Shown: piece after piece, positions 1 to 5,016 of the stretch
Layout: the number at the start of each line of letters is the position of its first letter
Numbering within the stretch: the stretch's first letter is position 1
DNA from: Azonexus sp.
GTDB lineage: Bacteria; Pseudomonadota; Gammaproteobacteria; Burkholderiales; Rhodocyclaceae
Reading direction: 5' to 3'
Length of the DNA stretch: 6,595 nucleotides
Assembly: GCA_031285115.1 (NCBI GenBank)
Contig: JAITWU010000336.1
Location: 1-6,595, forward strand
Made by a program: the position numbers and the translations under genes
The notes under the pieces: model-generated
Seen by the model: only the letters and a program-made list of their open reading frames with translations
The model's database searches: none
Told to the model about the DNA's origin: nothing

Positions 1-167
1 CGCCAAAGAAAGCCAAGGCCCTCAAATTCGCCGGAATAGTCAGAAAGCGCGTCAACCACCCCGGCCTCCCCGCCCGCCCCTTGGTCGGCTTCCCCACCTC
101 AGATCAGCAGCTGGTCACCAACATCATCGAAGACCACCTGGCCGCCGTATTAAATCGGGTTAGATGA
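1..167 (+). CDS. Phage virion morphogenesis protein (Mu gpG / P2 gpS-like), C-terminal fragment
   Basis: This is the 3' end of a gene that begins left of the window. It is read in the frame starting at base 3 and ends at TGA 165-167, giving 54 visible residues. The fragment is basic at first, then carries the block HPGLPARPLVGF, then an acidic amphipathic helix (SDQQLVTNIIEDHLAAVL). A 'HPG-hP-ARP-hhGh' block followed by a helix about 20 residues from the C-terminus is what I know from the phage virion morphogenesis / tail completion family (Phage_tail_S, Mu gpG). Those proteins act in assembling the head-tail junction of contractile-tailed phages. No other phage gene is visible in the window, so it could be the last gene of an intact prophage module or a remnant. 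The family assignment rests on a short fragment but on its most conserved part. Confidence 0.72.
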   Translation, partial: PKKAKALKFAGIVRKRVNHPGLPARPLVGFPTSDQQLVTNIIEDHLAAVLNRVR

Positions 168-494
168 CTAAATAAACGGTCTTCAAATCGGGGGAATTTC
201 CGTACCGCCCACCACCATTTCCCCCACATTCCTCCCGAAATTCCCGGACTTTTTCCCCGCAACCGTCCGAAAATCAGAGTTCCAATCCACTGCCCCGAAA
301 CCCCTTAACCACGGCCCACACAGGGCGTTTTCACTCCCCACTCACCGTCCGGTTTCTCCCCCCTCCCTACTCGGATGAGGGGCAGGGGCTTCCTTGATCG
401 GTGTTGGAAACCGGGTGCGGCGCTCAATGCGGCGCGGTCGGACTGCCCCGCCAAAGCGCGGTAAATGCCAGTTGATGCAGGATTAAAAAATGCG
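168..494. other. Gene-poor, C-rich spacer between the phage fragment and vapC
   Basis: I see no credible gene here on either strand. A 65-codon minus-strand frame (305-502) would run into the end of vapC and has no recognisable motif or ribosome binding site. Over bases 201-360 I count about 73 C against 21 G on the plus strand, much more skewed than the genes to the right. Short T-rich patches near 218, 229, 241 and 251 alternate with C-runs at roughly 11-base intervals. A hairpin (CCCCTC 360-365 with GAGGGG 377-382) and a direct repeat TGCGGCGC (415-422 and 428-435) are present. No attachment site or integrase is recognisable. Confidence 0.6.
360..382. repeat. Small GC-rich hairpin in the phage-edge spacer
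   Basis: CCCCTC at 360-365 pairs perfectly with GAGGGG at 377-382 across an 11-base loop. No T-run follows on either strand, so it does not look like a standard intrinsic terminator. It could be chance in such C-rich sequence. Confidence 0.3.
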
Positions 495-500
495 TTAATC
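481..500. repeat. Inverted repeat at the vapC stop codon
   Basis: GATTAA (481-486) and TTAATC (495-500) form a perfect 6-bp inverted repeat with an 8-base spacer. The right arm contains the vapC stop codon (TAA on the minus strand, 497-495). The stem is AT-rich and weak, so a terminator role is only a possibility. Confidence 0.25.
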
Positions 501-920
501 AAACCCCAGCGGCTTCACTTTCATCCGCATGGCGTTACGCGCCAATGTTTCATCCAACGTCGCCATATGCTTGATTTTGGCATCGAGCGCCACGGCCAGA
601 TGCAAGGCGTCGCCTGCCCGCAAGCCGCTATCTGCATCCAGCGTCAATTCGGCGGCGCGGTAAAACGTGGAAGGGTCAATCGGCAGTAAATGCAGATCGC
701 TGGCGCAAAGCCGCTCGAATGCTTGCCACGCGCTTGCCGCCTGCTCACTCGTTATCTGCGCTGTGCATTGTTTGATGCCCAAGGCGCTGGCAAACTCCGT
801 CACGCACCAGACGGAGCAGCCCAAATCCTCACGGCAAGCCGCGTACCACGCTGTGACGGCGGCGCTCTTTGGCTCACGCACACACAGCGCGACCAACACG
901 CTGGTGTCGAGATAGACCAT
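495..920 (-). CDS. vapC: VapC-type PIN-domain ribonuclease toxin
   Basis: This 141-residue protein is a complete PIN domain, the usual size for a VapC toxin. PIN toxins are Mg2+/Mn2+-dependent endoribonucleases, often cutting tRNA or rRNA, held inactive by the cognate antitoxin. The acidic metal-binding set is intact: Asp5 in MVYLDTSVLVAL, Glu42 in VTEFASAL, Asp104 in RAGDALHLAVA and Asp123 in MATLDETLA. The ATG (920-918) shares its A with the TGA of the upstream antitoxin gene (TGATG). I see no separate Shine-Dalgarno sequence, so translation is probably coupled. The actual RNA target cannot be read from the sequence. The gene appears full length and functional. It sits next to phage-derived sequence, consistent with accessory DNA. 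Confidence 0.9.
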   Translation of the reverse strand: MVYLDTSVLVALCVREPKSAAVTAWYAACREDLGCSVWCVTEFASALGIKQCTAQITSEQAASAWQAFERLCASDLHLLPIDPSTFYRAAELTLDADSGLRAGDALHLAVALDAKIKHMATLDETLARNAMRMKVKPLGFD

Positions 921-1165
921 CAGTAACGCGCCCCGCCGCGCAATGCTTCGATGACCGATTCGCCCATCGTCATGGAAGAACGCATTTGCTCAAGATCGCT
1001 GGCAAAGGATTTTCGATCCCACTTCGCCGCGCGGATGCAAATGCCGCCGTCGATAGTCAGACTGGTTTCCACACGGTCGCCCTCCTTGATCCCCGTGCGG
1101 CGCACATAGTCGGCAGGTATCCGCAGGGCAAGACTGTTGCCCCATTTGGCAATTTGCAGGTTCAT
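920..1165 (-). CDS. vapB: AbrB/MazE (SpoVT)-type antitoxin, VapB
   Basis: This 81-residue protein is read from the ATG at 1165-1163. Residues 1-48 form a swapped-hairpin AbrB/MazE DNA-binding domain, recognised by IAKWGNSLALRIP near the N-terminus and EGDRVE around residue 30. The charged tail (about 49-81) would thread onto and block the PIN toxin. The start at 1165 is chosen because GAAGGG (1176-1171) lies 5 bases upstream. A GTG at 1171 would bury that site. In this family the antitoxin-toxin complex usually represses its own promoter, and a candidate promoter lies at 1200-1228. The stop overlaps the vapC start by one base. The toxin partner identifies it as a VapB rather than a MazE antitoxin. 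Confidence 0.88.
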   Translation of the reverse strand: MNLQIAKWGNSLALRIPADYVRRTGIKEGDRVETSLTIDGGICIRAAKWDRKSFASDLEQMRSSMTMGESVIEALRGGARY

Positions 1166-1176
1166 GACCACCCTTC
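1166..1176 (-). promoter_or_regulatory. Ribosome binding site of vapB
   Basis: GAAGGG on the minus strand (1176-1171) is followed by TGGTC and then ATG at 1165. This is the clearest Shine-Dalgarno sequence on the minus strand of the window, and it decides the ATG start over the GTG six bases upstream. Confidence 0.6.
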
Positions 1177-1199
1177 AATGGATATACGCAGATGTTGAT

Positions 1200-1228
1200 A
1201 CACTAACGCATCGCTGGACGGATGACAA
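1200..1228 (-). promoter_or_regulatory. Candidate sigma70 promoter for vapBC
   Basis: On the minus strand TTGTCA (1228-1223, 5 of 6 to the -35 consensus) is separated by 17 bases from TAGTGT (1205-1200, 3 of 6 to the -10). The start of transcription would fall about 28 bases before the vapB ATG. Weak GATG...CATC arms at 1191-1212 cover the -10 and could be an operator for VapBC autorepression. They are imperfect and this is a guess. Confidence 0.33.
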
Positions 1229-1242
1229 GCGGCTGATGAGAT

Positions 1243-1257
1243 GGCGGCTTATCCGCC
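1243..1257. repeat. Short GC hairpin downstream of the GNAT gene
   Basis: GGCGG (1243-1247) pairs with CCGCC (1253-1257) around the loop CTTAT, in the 109-base gap between the GNAT stop and vapB. No U-tract follows on the minus strand. It resembles the GTAGGGCGGATAAG-type short repeats scattered in many proteobacterial genomes, but one copy cannot prove that. A second inverted repeat, ATTTGT (1275-1280) and ACAAAT (1283-1288), spans the GNAT stop codon. Confidence 0.3.
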
Positions 1258-1280
1258 CTACGCTCGCTGAGGGTATTTGT

Positions 1281-1775
1281 TCACAAATCCGCCTTTAATT
1301 TGCGCCCGCCGCTGATAGCAAAACCCTCGCGCTCATAAAACGCCAGCGTTCTATCGAATTGCGGCAGGGGTGGCGTTGTCACCTCCAGGCGCGTCCAGTC
1401 ACGCGAAATCCCGAAAAACCTGGCTTGATCTAACAGACGGCGGCCCAGGCCATTGGCGCGATACATCGGGCGGACATAAAGCTCGGCGATGGCGCCGAAA
1501 GCGCCCTCGGCGTAAAGGGCGTAACTTTCATAAAGAGTGATAAATCCCGTCAGACCGCCACGCTCGTCGCGGGCGACAAAGACAAAATATTTCTCCCGCT
1601 TGAGAAAATCCCGAAGTCTCGACGTCGTTTCGGCAAGATCGAAATTAAATGCCTGAACACCGACGGCATCCATAATTTCGGACAGCAACTCACCAACCAT
1701 AACGGCAACGTCTTGTGCGTCGTCGGCAATGGCGCTTTGTACGGTGAAACCAGTATTCATTGGCCGGGCGATCAT
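1281..1775 (-). CDS. GNAT family N-acetyltransferase
   Basis: This 164-residue protein is a single GNAT domain that would transfer an acetyl group from acetyl-CoA to an unidentified amine. The core is clear: a central strand with FVARDERGGLTGFITLYES (about 66-84), motif A IAELYVRPMYRANGLGRRLL (96-115) carrying the R-x-x-G-L-G pyrophosphate loop, and the C-terminal FYEREGF (146-152) typical of the family. The substrate is not predictable. The ATG at 1775 is used. A TTG directly before it (1778) and an in-frame ATG at 1760 are alternatives, and none has a good Shine-Dalgarno sequence. The gene starts 13-16 bases after the hom stop, so it is probably translated from the hom transcript. Its place after hom is unexpected for a biosynthetic operon. 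Confidence 0.85.
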   Translation of the reverse strand: MIARPMNTGFTVQSAIADDAQDVAVMVGELLSEIMDAVGVQAFNFDLAETTSRLRDFLKREKYFVFVARDERGGLTGFITLYESYALYAEGAFGAIAELYVRPMYRANGLGRRLLDQARFFGISRDWTRLEVTTPPLPQFDRTLAFYEREGFAISGGRKLKADL

Positions 1776-1791
1776 CAAGTGTCCGGGAGGA

Positions 1792-3102
1792 TTACAACAA
1801 ATCCTCCAGCCGAATCCTCTTCACCTTGCCGTGTTGCGCCGCCAGCCCCTCGATTTTGGCAATCGCCGCGTTGGCGGCGCTTTCTTTGCAGACGTGGGTG
1901 AGGATGATGATGTCGGTTTCGCCTTCGCCTTCTTCCGGTTCGCGTTGCAGCATGGCGTCGATGGAAATGCCCTGGTCGGCAAGCACGCGGGTGATGTCGG
2001 CCAGCACACCGGCCTTGTCTTCGACGCGCAGACGCAGATAGTAGCCGGTCTCAATCTCGCTCATCGGCAGGATCGGCAAATTGGACATGGCGTTGGGCTG
2101 AAAGGCGAGGTGCGGCACGCGGTGGGCGGCGTCCGCCGTCGCCAGGCGGGTGACGTCGACCAGATCGGCGATCACTGCCGAGGCCGTCGGCTCGGCCCCG
2201 GCGCCCTTGCCGTAGTAGAGCGTGGCGCCAACCGCATCGCCTTTGACGAGAACGGCGTTCATCGCGCCTTCGACATTGGCGATCAGGCGTTTGGCCGGGA
2301 TCAGGGTCGGGTGTACGCGCAGTTCGACACCCTGCTCACGGCGCTTGGCGATGCCGAGGAGCTTGATGCGGTAGCCGAGTTGCTCGGCGTATTTGATATC
2401 GGCGGCTTCCAGTTGGGTGATGCCTTCGACATAGGCTTTGTCGAACTGCACGGGAATGCCGAAGGCGATGGCGGAAAGGATGGTCGCCTTGTGCGCGGCG
2501 TCGATGCCTTCGATGTCGAAAGTCGGGTCGGCTTCGGCGTAGCCGAGGCGCTGGGCTTCCTGCAACACGTCGGCGAAGGAAAGGCCCTTGTCGCGCATTT
2601 CGGACAAAATGAAATTGGTCGTGCCATTGATGATGCCCGCCGCCCATTCGATGCGGTTGGCCGTCAGCCCTTCGCGCAGCGCCTTGATGATCGGCACGCC
2701 GCCCGCCACCGCCGCTTCAAAGGCGACCATCACGCCTTTTTCTTGCGCCGCCGTAAAAATCTCCGTCCCGTGCACGGCGAGCAGCGCCTTGTTGGCGGTG
2801 ACGACGTGCTTGCCGTTGGCGATCGAGCGCATGACCACGTCTTTGGCGACGCCGTAGCCGACGATCAGTTCGATGATGATGTCGATTTCCGGGTCGTTGA
2901 TGAGGGCAAAGGCGTCATCGGTAATACGCGCCGCGCCGCCAGTGACCTGCTGGGCCAGGGCGATGTTTTTGTCGGCCACGGCGGTGATGCGAATGGGCCG
3001 CCCGGCGCGGCGGGTGATTTCTTCGGCATTGCGCTGCAAAACGTTCCAGACGCCGCCGCCGACGGTGCCGATGCCGATGAGGCCAACATTGATGGGTTTC
3101 AT
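1792..3102 (-). CDS. hom: Homoserine dehydrogenase (monofunctional, ACT domain)
   Basis: The enzyme reduces aspartate semialdehyde to homoserine with NAD(P)H, the branch step towards threonine and methionine. It has 436 residues, normal for proteobacterial monofunctional enzymes. The Rossmann loop GLIGIGTVGGG lies at 7-17. HVVTANKALLA (99-109) holds the conserved Lys105, and GIINGTTNFIL (156-166) is the family signature. Glu190, Asp196, Asp201 and Lys205 have the same spacing as yeast Glu208/Asp214/Asp219/Lys223, so Lys205 is the likely catalytic lysine. The C-terminal ACT domain starts near 353 (YYLRLRVEDKAGVLADITRV) and usually mediates feedback inhibition by threonine. ATG 3102 is supported by family length; GAAAGG lies 10 bases upstream. 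It follows alaA on the same strand after 203 bp. Confidence 0.97.
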   Translation of the reverse strand: MKPINVGLIGIGTVGGGVWNVLQRNAEEITRRAGRPIRITAVADKNIALAQQVTGGAARITDDAFALINDPEIDIIIELIVGYGVAKDVVMRSIANGKHVVTANKALLAVHGTEIFTAAQEKGVMVAFEAAVAGGVPIIKALREGLTANRIEWAAGIINGTTNFILSEMRDKGLSFADVLQEAQRLGYAEADPTFDIEGIDAAHKATILSAIAFGIPVQFDKAYVEGITQLEAADIKYAEQLGYRIKLLGIAKRREQGVELRVHPTLIPAKRLIANVEGAMNAVLVKGDAVGATLYYGKGAGAEPTASAVIADLVDVTRLATADAAHRVPHLAFQPNAMSNLPILPMSEIETGYYLRLRVEDKAGVLADITRVLADQGISIDAMLQREPEEGEGETDIIILTHVCKESAANAAIAKIEGLAAQHGKVKRIRLEDLL

Positions 3103-3143
3103 GGATTGGGTGCCTTTCGTGAAAACTGATTGTTACTAATTTT

Positions 3144-3172
3144 TCAATAGATATTGGTGTGCTCTATGGCAA
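3144..3172 (-). promoter_or_regulatory. Candidate promoter for hom
   Basis: On the minus strand TTGCCA (3172-3167, 5 of 6) and TATTGA (3149-3144, 3 of 6) are spaced by 17 bases, between the nested repeat and the hom start. The 3103-3175 segment is markedly AT-rich compared with its surroundings. If active, it would let hom-GNAT be transcribed independently of alaA. The -10 match is poor. Confidence 0.3.
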
Positions 3173-3175
3173 AAG

Positions 3176-3285
3176 CCACCCTCACCCCCAGCCCCTCTCC
3201 CGCAAGCGGGAGAGGGGAGGCACTTCGCTCCGCTGTCCCTTCTCCCGCTTGCGGGAGAGGGTGGCCGAAGGCCGGGTGAGGGTGG
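3176..3285. repeat. Nested inverted repeat with two hairpins (REP/BIME-like) between alaA and hom
   Basis: The outer arms CCACCCTCACCC (3176-3187) and GGGTGAGGGTGG (3274-3285) are perfect 12-bp inverted repeats. Inside lie two hairpins. 3192-3217 has a perfect 12-bp stem, CCCCTCTCCCGC/GCGGGAGAGGGG, with loop AA. 3238-3261 has an 11-bp stem around TCTCCCGC/GCGGGAGA, with loop TT and one T-G wobble. The hairpins are in opposite orientation, so the whole element is roughly symmetric around a 20-base centre. Sequences of the CCCTCACCCC...CTCTCCCGC type are familiar dispersed repeats in beta- and gammaproteobacteria. In RNA it would fold strongly on either strand and may terminate, or stabilise the end of, the alaA transcript. 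No U-tract is present. Confidence 0.85.
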
Positions 3286-3305
3286 GCGTTGCCGTCACCC
3301 CGTCC

Positions 3306-4535
3306 TCAAGCGGTTCCGTGCCGTCTACGATAGCTTTCAAGAAAACTGGCAACGCGGCGGACGGCTTCGCGCAGGTCGTCCTCGTGCGGCAGAAAAACGA
3401 GGCGGAAATGGTTGGCGTCGATCCAGTTGAAGCCCGTGCCCTGCACCAGCAGCACTTTTTCCTCCTGCAACAATTCGGCGATAAACGCCTGATCGTTCTT
3501 GATCGGGTAAATTTTCGGGTCGAGGCGGGGGAACATATACAGCGTCGCCTTCGGTTTGACGCAGGTGACGCCGGGGATGGCCGTGATCAGCTCATGCGCC
3601 AGATCGCGCTGGCGGCGCAGACGCCCGCCAACGGCGACCAGATCGTTGATGCTCTGATAGCCGCCCAGGGCCGTCTGGATGCCGTACTGGCCGGGCGCGT
3701 TGGCGCACAGGCGCATCGAGGCGAGGATGTCGAGACCTTCGATGTAATCTTTGGCCCGGCGCTTGTCGCCGGAAACGATCATCCACCCGGCGCGATAGCC
3801 GCAGGAACGGTAGTTTTTCGAGAGACCGTTGAAGGTCAGGGTAAGCACGTCTTCCGAGAGCGCGGCAATCGAGGTGTGCGTCTCGCCCTCATACAACACT
3901 TTGTCGTAGATTTCGTCGGCGTAAATGATGAGCTGGTGCTGGCGGGCGATGGCGATGATTTCGCGCAGCAGATCATCGGAATACAAAGCGCCGGTCGGGT
4001 TGTTCGGGTTGATGATGACAATGGCCCGCGTGTGCTTGCTGATTTTTTTGCGGATGTCGTCGAGGTCCGGCAGCCAGTCGTTGGCCTCGTCACAGACATA
4101 ATGCACCGGCTGGCCGCCGGAAAGGCTCACCGCCGCCGTCCACAAGGGGTAGTCGGGAGCGGGCACGAGCACTTCGTCACCGGCGTCGAGCAAGGCGTTC
4201 ATCGCCATCACGATCAGTTCGGAAGCGCCGTTGCCGAGGTAAATATCATCGAGCGTCACGCCCTTGATATTCTTTTGCTGGCAGTAGTGCATCACCGCCT
4301 TGCGCGCCGGGAAGATGCCTTTGGAATCGGTGTAACCCGCCGCATTGGGCAGGTTGTGGATGATGTCGCGCTGGATTTCCTCCGGCGAATCGAAGCCAAA
4401 AGCCGCCAGATTGCCGATATTGAGCTTGATGATCTTGTGGCCTTCTTCTTCCATCTGCTTGGCCATTTCCAGCACCGGGCCGCGAATGTCGTAGCAGACG
4501 TTAGCGAGTTTGGCGGATTTTTTGACGTGTTTCAT
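3306..4535 (-). CDS. alaA: Alanine-synthesising PLP aminotransferase (AlaA family)
   Basis: This cytosolic class I/II, fold-type I aminotransferase transfers the amino group of glutamate to pyruvate to make alanine. It has 409 residues, against about 405 for E. coli AlaA, and the sequence aligns with that protein by memory from end to end: KSAKLANVCYDIRGPVLEMA at 6-25, PAPDYPLWTAAVSLSGG at 125-141, YIEGLDILASMRLCAN at 264-279. PLP contacts are intact: Asn179 in NPNNPTG, Asp207 and Tyr210 in ADEIYDK, and the Schiff-base lysine Lys240 in TFNGLSKNYR. Arg378 (HFRLVFLP) should bind the substrate carboxylate. ATG 4535 fits the family start; GGAAAG lies about 7 bases upstream. It is divergent from the Mth938-like gene and leads the minus-strand block into hom. 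Related aminotransferases can have broader specificity. Confidence 0.94.
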   Translation of the reverse strand: MKHVKKSAKLANVCYDIRGPVLEMAKQMEEEGHKIIKLNIGNLAAFGFDSPEEIQRDIIHNLPNAAGYTDSKGIFPARKAVMHYCQQKNIKGVTLDDIYLGNGASELIVMAMNALLDAGDEVLVPAPDYPLWTAAVSLSGGQPVHYVCDEANDWLPDLDDIRKKISKHTRAIVIINPNNPTGALYSDDLLREIIAIARQHQLIIYADEIYDKVLYEGETHTSIAALSEDVLTLTFNGLSKNYRSCGYRAGWMIVSGDKRRAKDYIEGLDILASMRLCANAPGQYGIQTALGGYQSINDLVAVGGRLRRQRDLAHELITAIPGVTCVKPKATLYMFPRLDPKIYPIKNDQAFIAELLQEEKVLLVQGTGFNWIDANHFRLVFLPHEDDLREAVRRVASFLESYRRRHGTA

Positions 4536-4570
4536 CGGAGCTTTCCGTCCCGGCGCAATCCGGGCAAAGG

Positions 4571-4585
4571 TAAAATCTTATTTTA
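4571..4585. promoter_or_regulatory. AT-rich palindrome in the divergent alaA/Mth938-like promoter region
   Basis: TAAAAT (4571-4576) and ATTTTA (4580-4585) form a perfect 6-bp inverted repeat with a 3-base centre. It is the only AT-rich patch between the two start codons, so it may serve as a shared melting region or operator. On the plus strand TAAAAT resembles a -10 for the Mth938-like gene, but I find no acceptable -35 at 15-19 bases. Confidence 0.35.
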
Positions 4586-4603
4586 ACGCATGGTGCACCG
4601 CAA
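4575..4603 (-). promoter_or_regulatory. Candidate sigma70 promoter for alaA
   Basis: On the minus strand TTGCGG (4603-4598) is followed after exactly 17 bases by TAAGAT (4580-4575). Transcription would begin near 4568, leaving a leader of about 32 bases. That leader contains a small stem, CCCGG/CCGGG (4549-4564). The -10 falls inside the AT palindrome at 4571-4585. If the true start of the divergent gene is 4632, this promoter lies entirely in non-coding DNA. Confidence 0.42.
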
Positions 4604-4631
4604 CCTTGGCGGGCTTTTCGGAACAATTGCC

Positions 4632-5003
4632 GTGAAACTCCATCTCTCCACCGCCGCTGGCATCAACCTGTTTACCGCCTACGGCGAGGGCTATGTCGCC
4701 ATCAACCATGAGCGGCACACCGCCAATCTCATCCTCCTGCCGGACGCCCTGATCCCCGACTGGACCACCGCCACGCCAGCGACGCTGACCATCGCCGACT
4801 TTGACCGGCTGCGCCAGCTCGACACCGGCATCATCCTGCTCGGCACCGGCAGCCGTCTGCGCTTTCCCCCGGCCCAATTGCTCAAACCGTTTGCTGAAGC
4901 CCGGATCGGCCTCGAAGTCATGGATCTGCCCGCCGCCTGCCGCACTTACAACATCCTCGTAAGCGAAGGGCGAAAAGTGGCGGCAGCGCTGTTGTTTGGC
5001 TGA
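4632..5003 (+). CDS. Mth938-like (DUF498/Xcc1710-like) domain protein
   Basis: This 123-residue protein is a complete Mth938-type domain, the small alpha/beta fold shared with the mitochondrial complex I assembly factor NDUFAF3. Its bacterial function is not established. Recognisable elements are KLHLSTAAGINLFTAYGEGY near the N-terminus, LILLPDALIPDW (about 34-45), the glycine turn DTGIILLGTGSRLRFPP (about 65-81) and IGLEVMDLPAACRTYNIL (about 92-109). GTG at 4632 is preferred because family members begin MKLHLS and GGAA lies 8 bases upstream. An ATG at 4590 would add 14 atypical residues without a ribosome binding site. It is divergent from alaA. As I recall, this adjacency is common in betaproteobacteria, though no shared pathway is evident. 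Confidence 0.87.
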   Translation: MKLHLSTAAGINLFTAYGEGYVAINHERHTANLILLPDALIPDWTTATPATLTIADFDRLRQLDTGIILLGTGSRLRFPPAQLLKPFAEARIGLEVMDLPAACRTYNILVSEGRKVAAALLFG

Positions 5004-5016
5004 AAACGGGCCATTG

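Noticed and set aside
221..258. Canonical G-quadruplex on the minus strand
   Set aside because: The four G-runs are separated by 8, 6 and 9 bases, beyond the usual 1-7 base loop rule, so only a relaxed form is possible.
305..502. Minus-strand frame of 65 codons downstream of vapC
   Set aside because: It has no recognisable motif, overlaps the vapC stop, and falls in the skewed low-complexity spacer.
1729..3129. Plus-strand open frame of 466 codons opposite hom and part of the GNAT gene
   Set aside because: It is antisense to homoserine dehydrogenase, with biased composition rich in Gly, Asp, Phe and Val and no motif. It is a codon-bias shadow.
3176..3285. CRISPR-like array or intrinsic terminator
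   Set aside because: There are two oppositely oriented hairpins rather than direct repeats with spacers, and neither strand has a T-run after a stem.
3159..4586. Plus-strand open frame of 475 codons opposite alaA
   Set aside because: It lies antisense to a clearly recognised aminotransferase. Its first part is the translated hairpin repeat and its sequence has no recognisable domain. Long antisense frames are expected in GC-rich genes.
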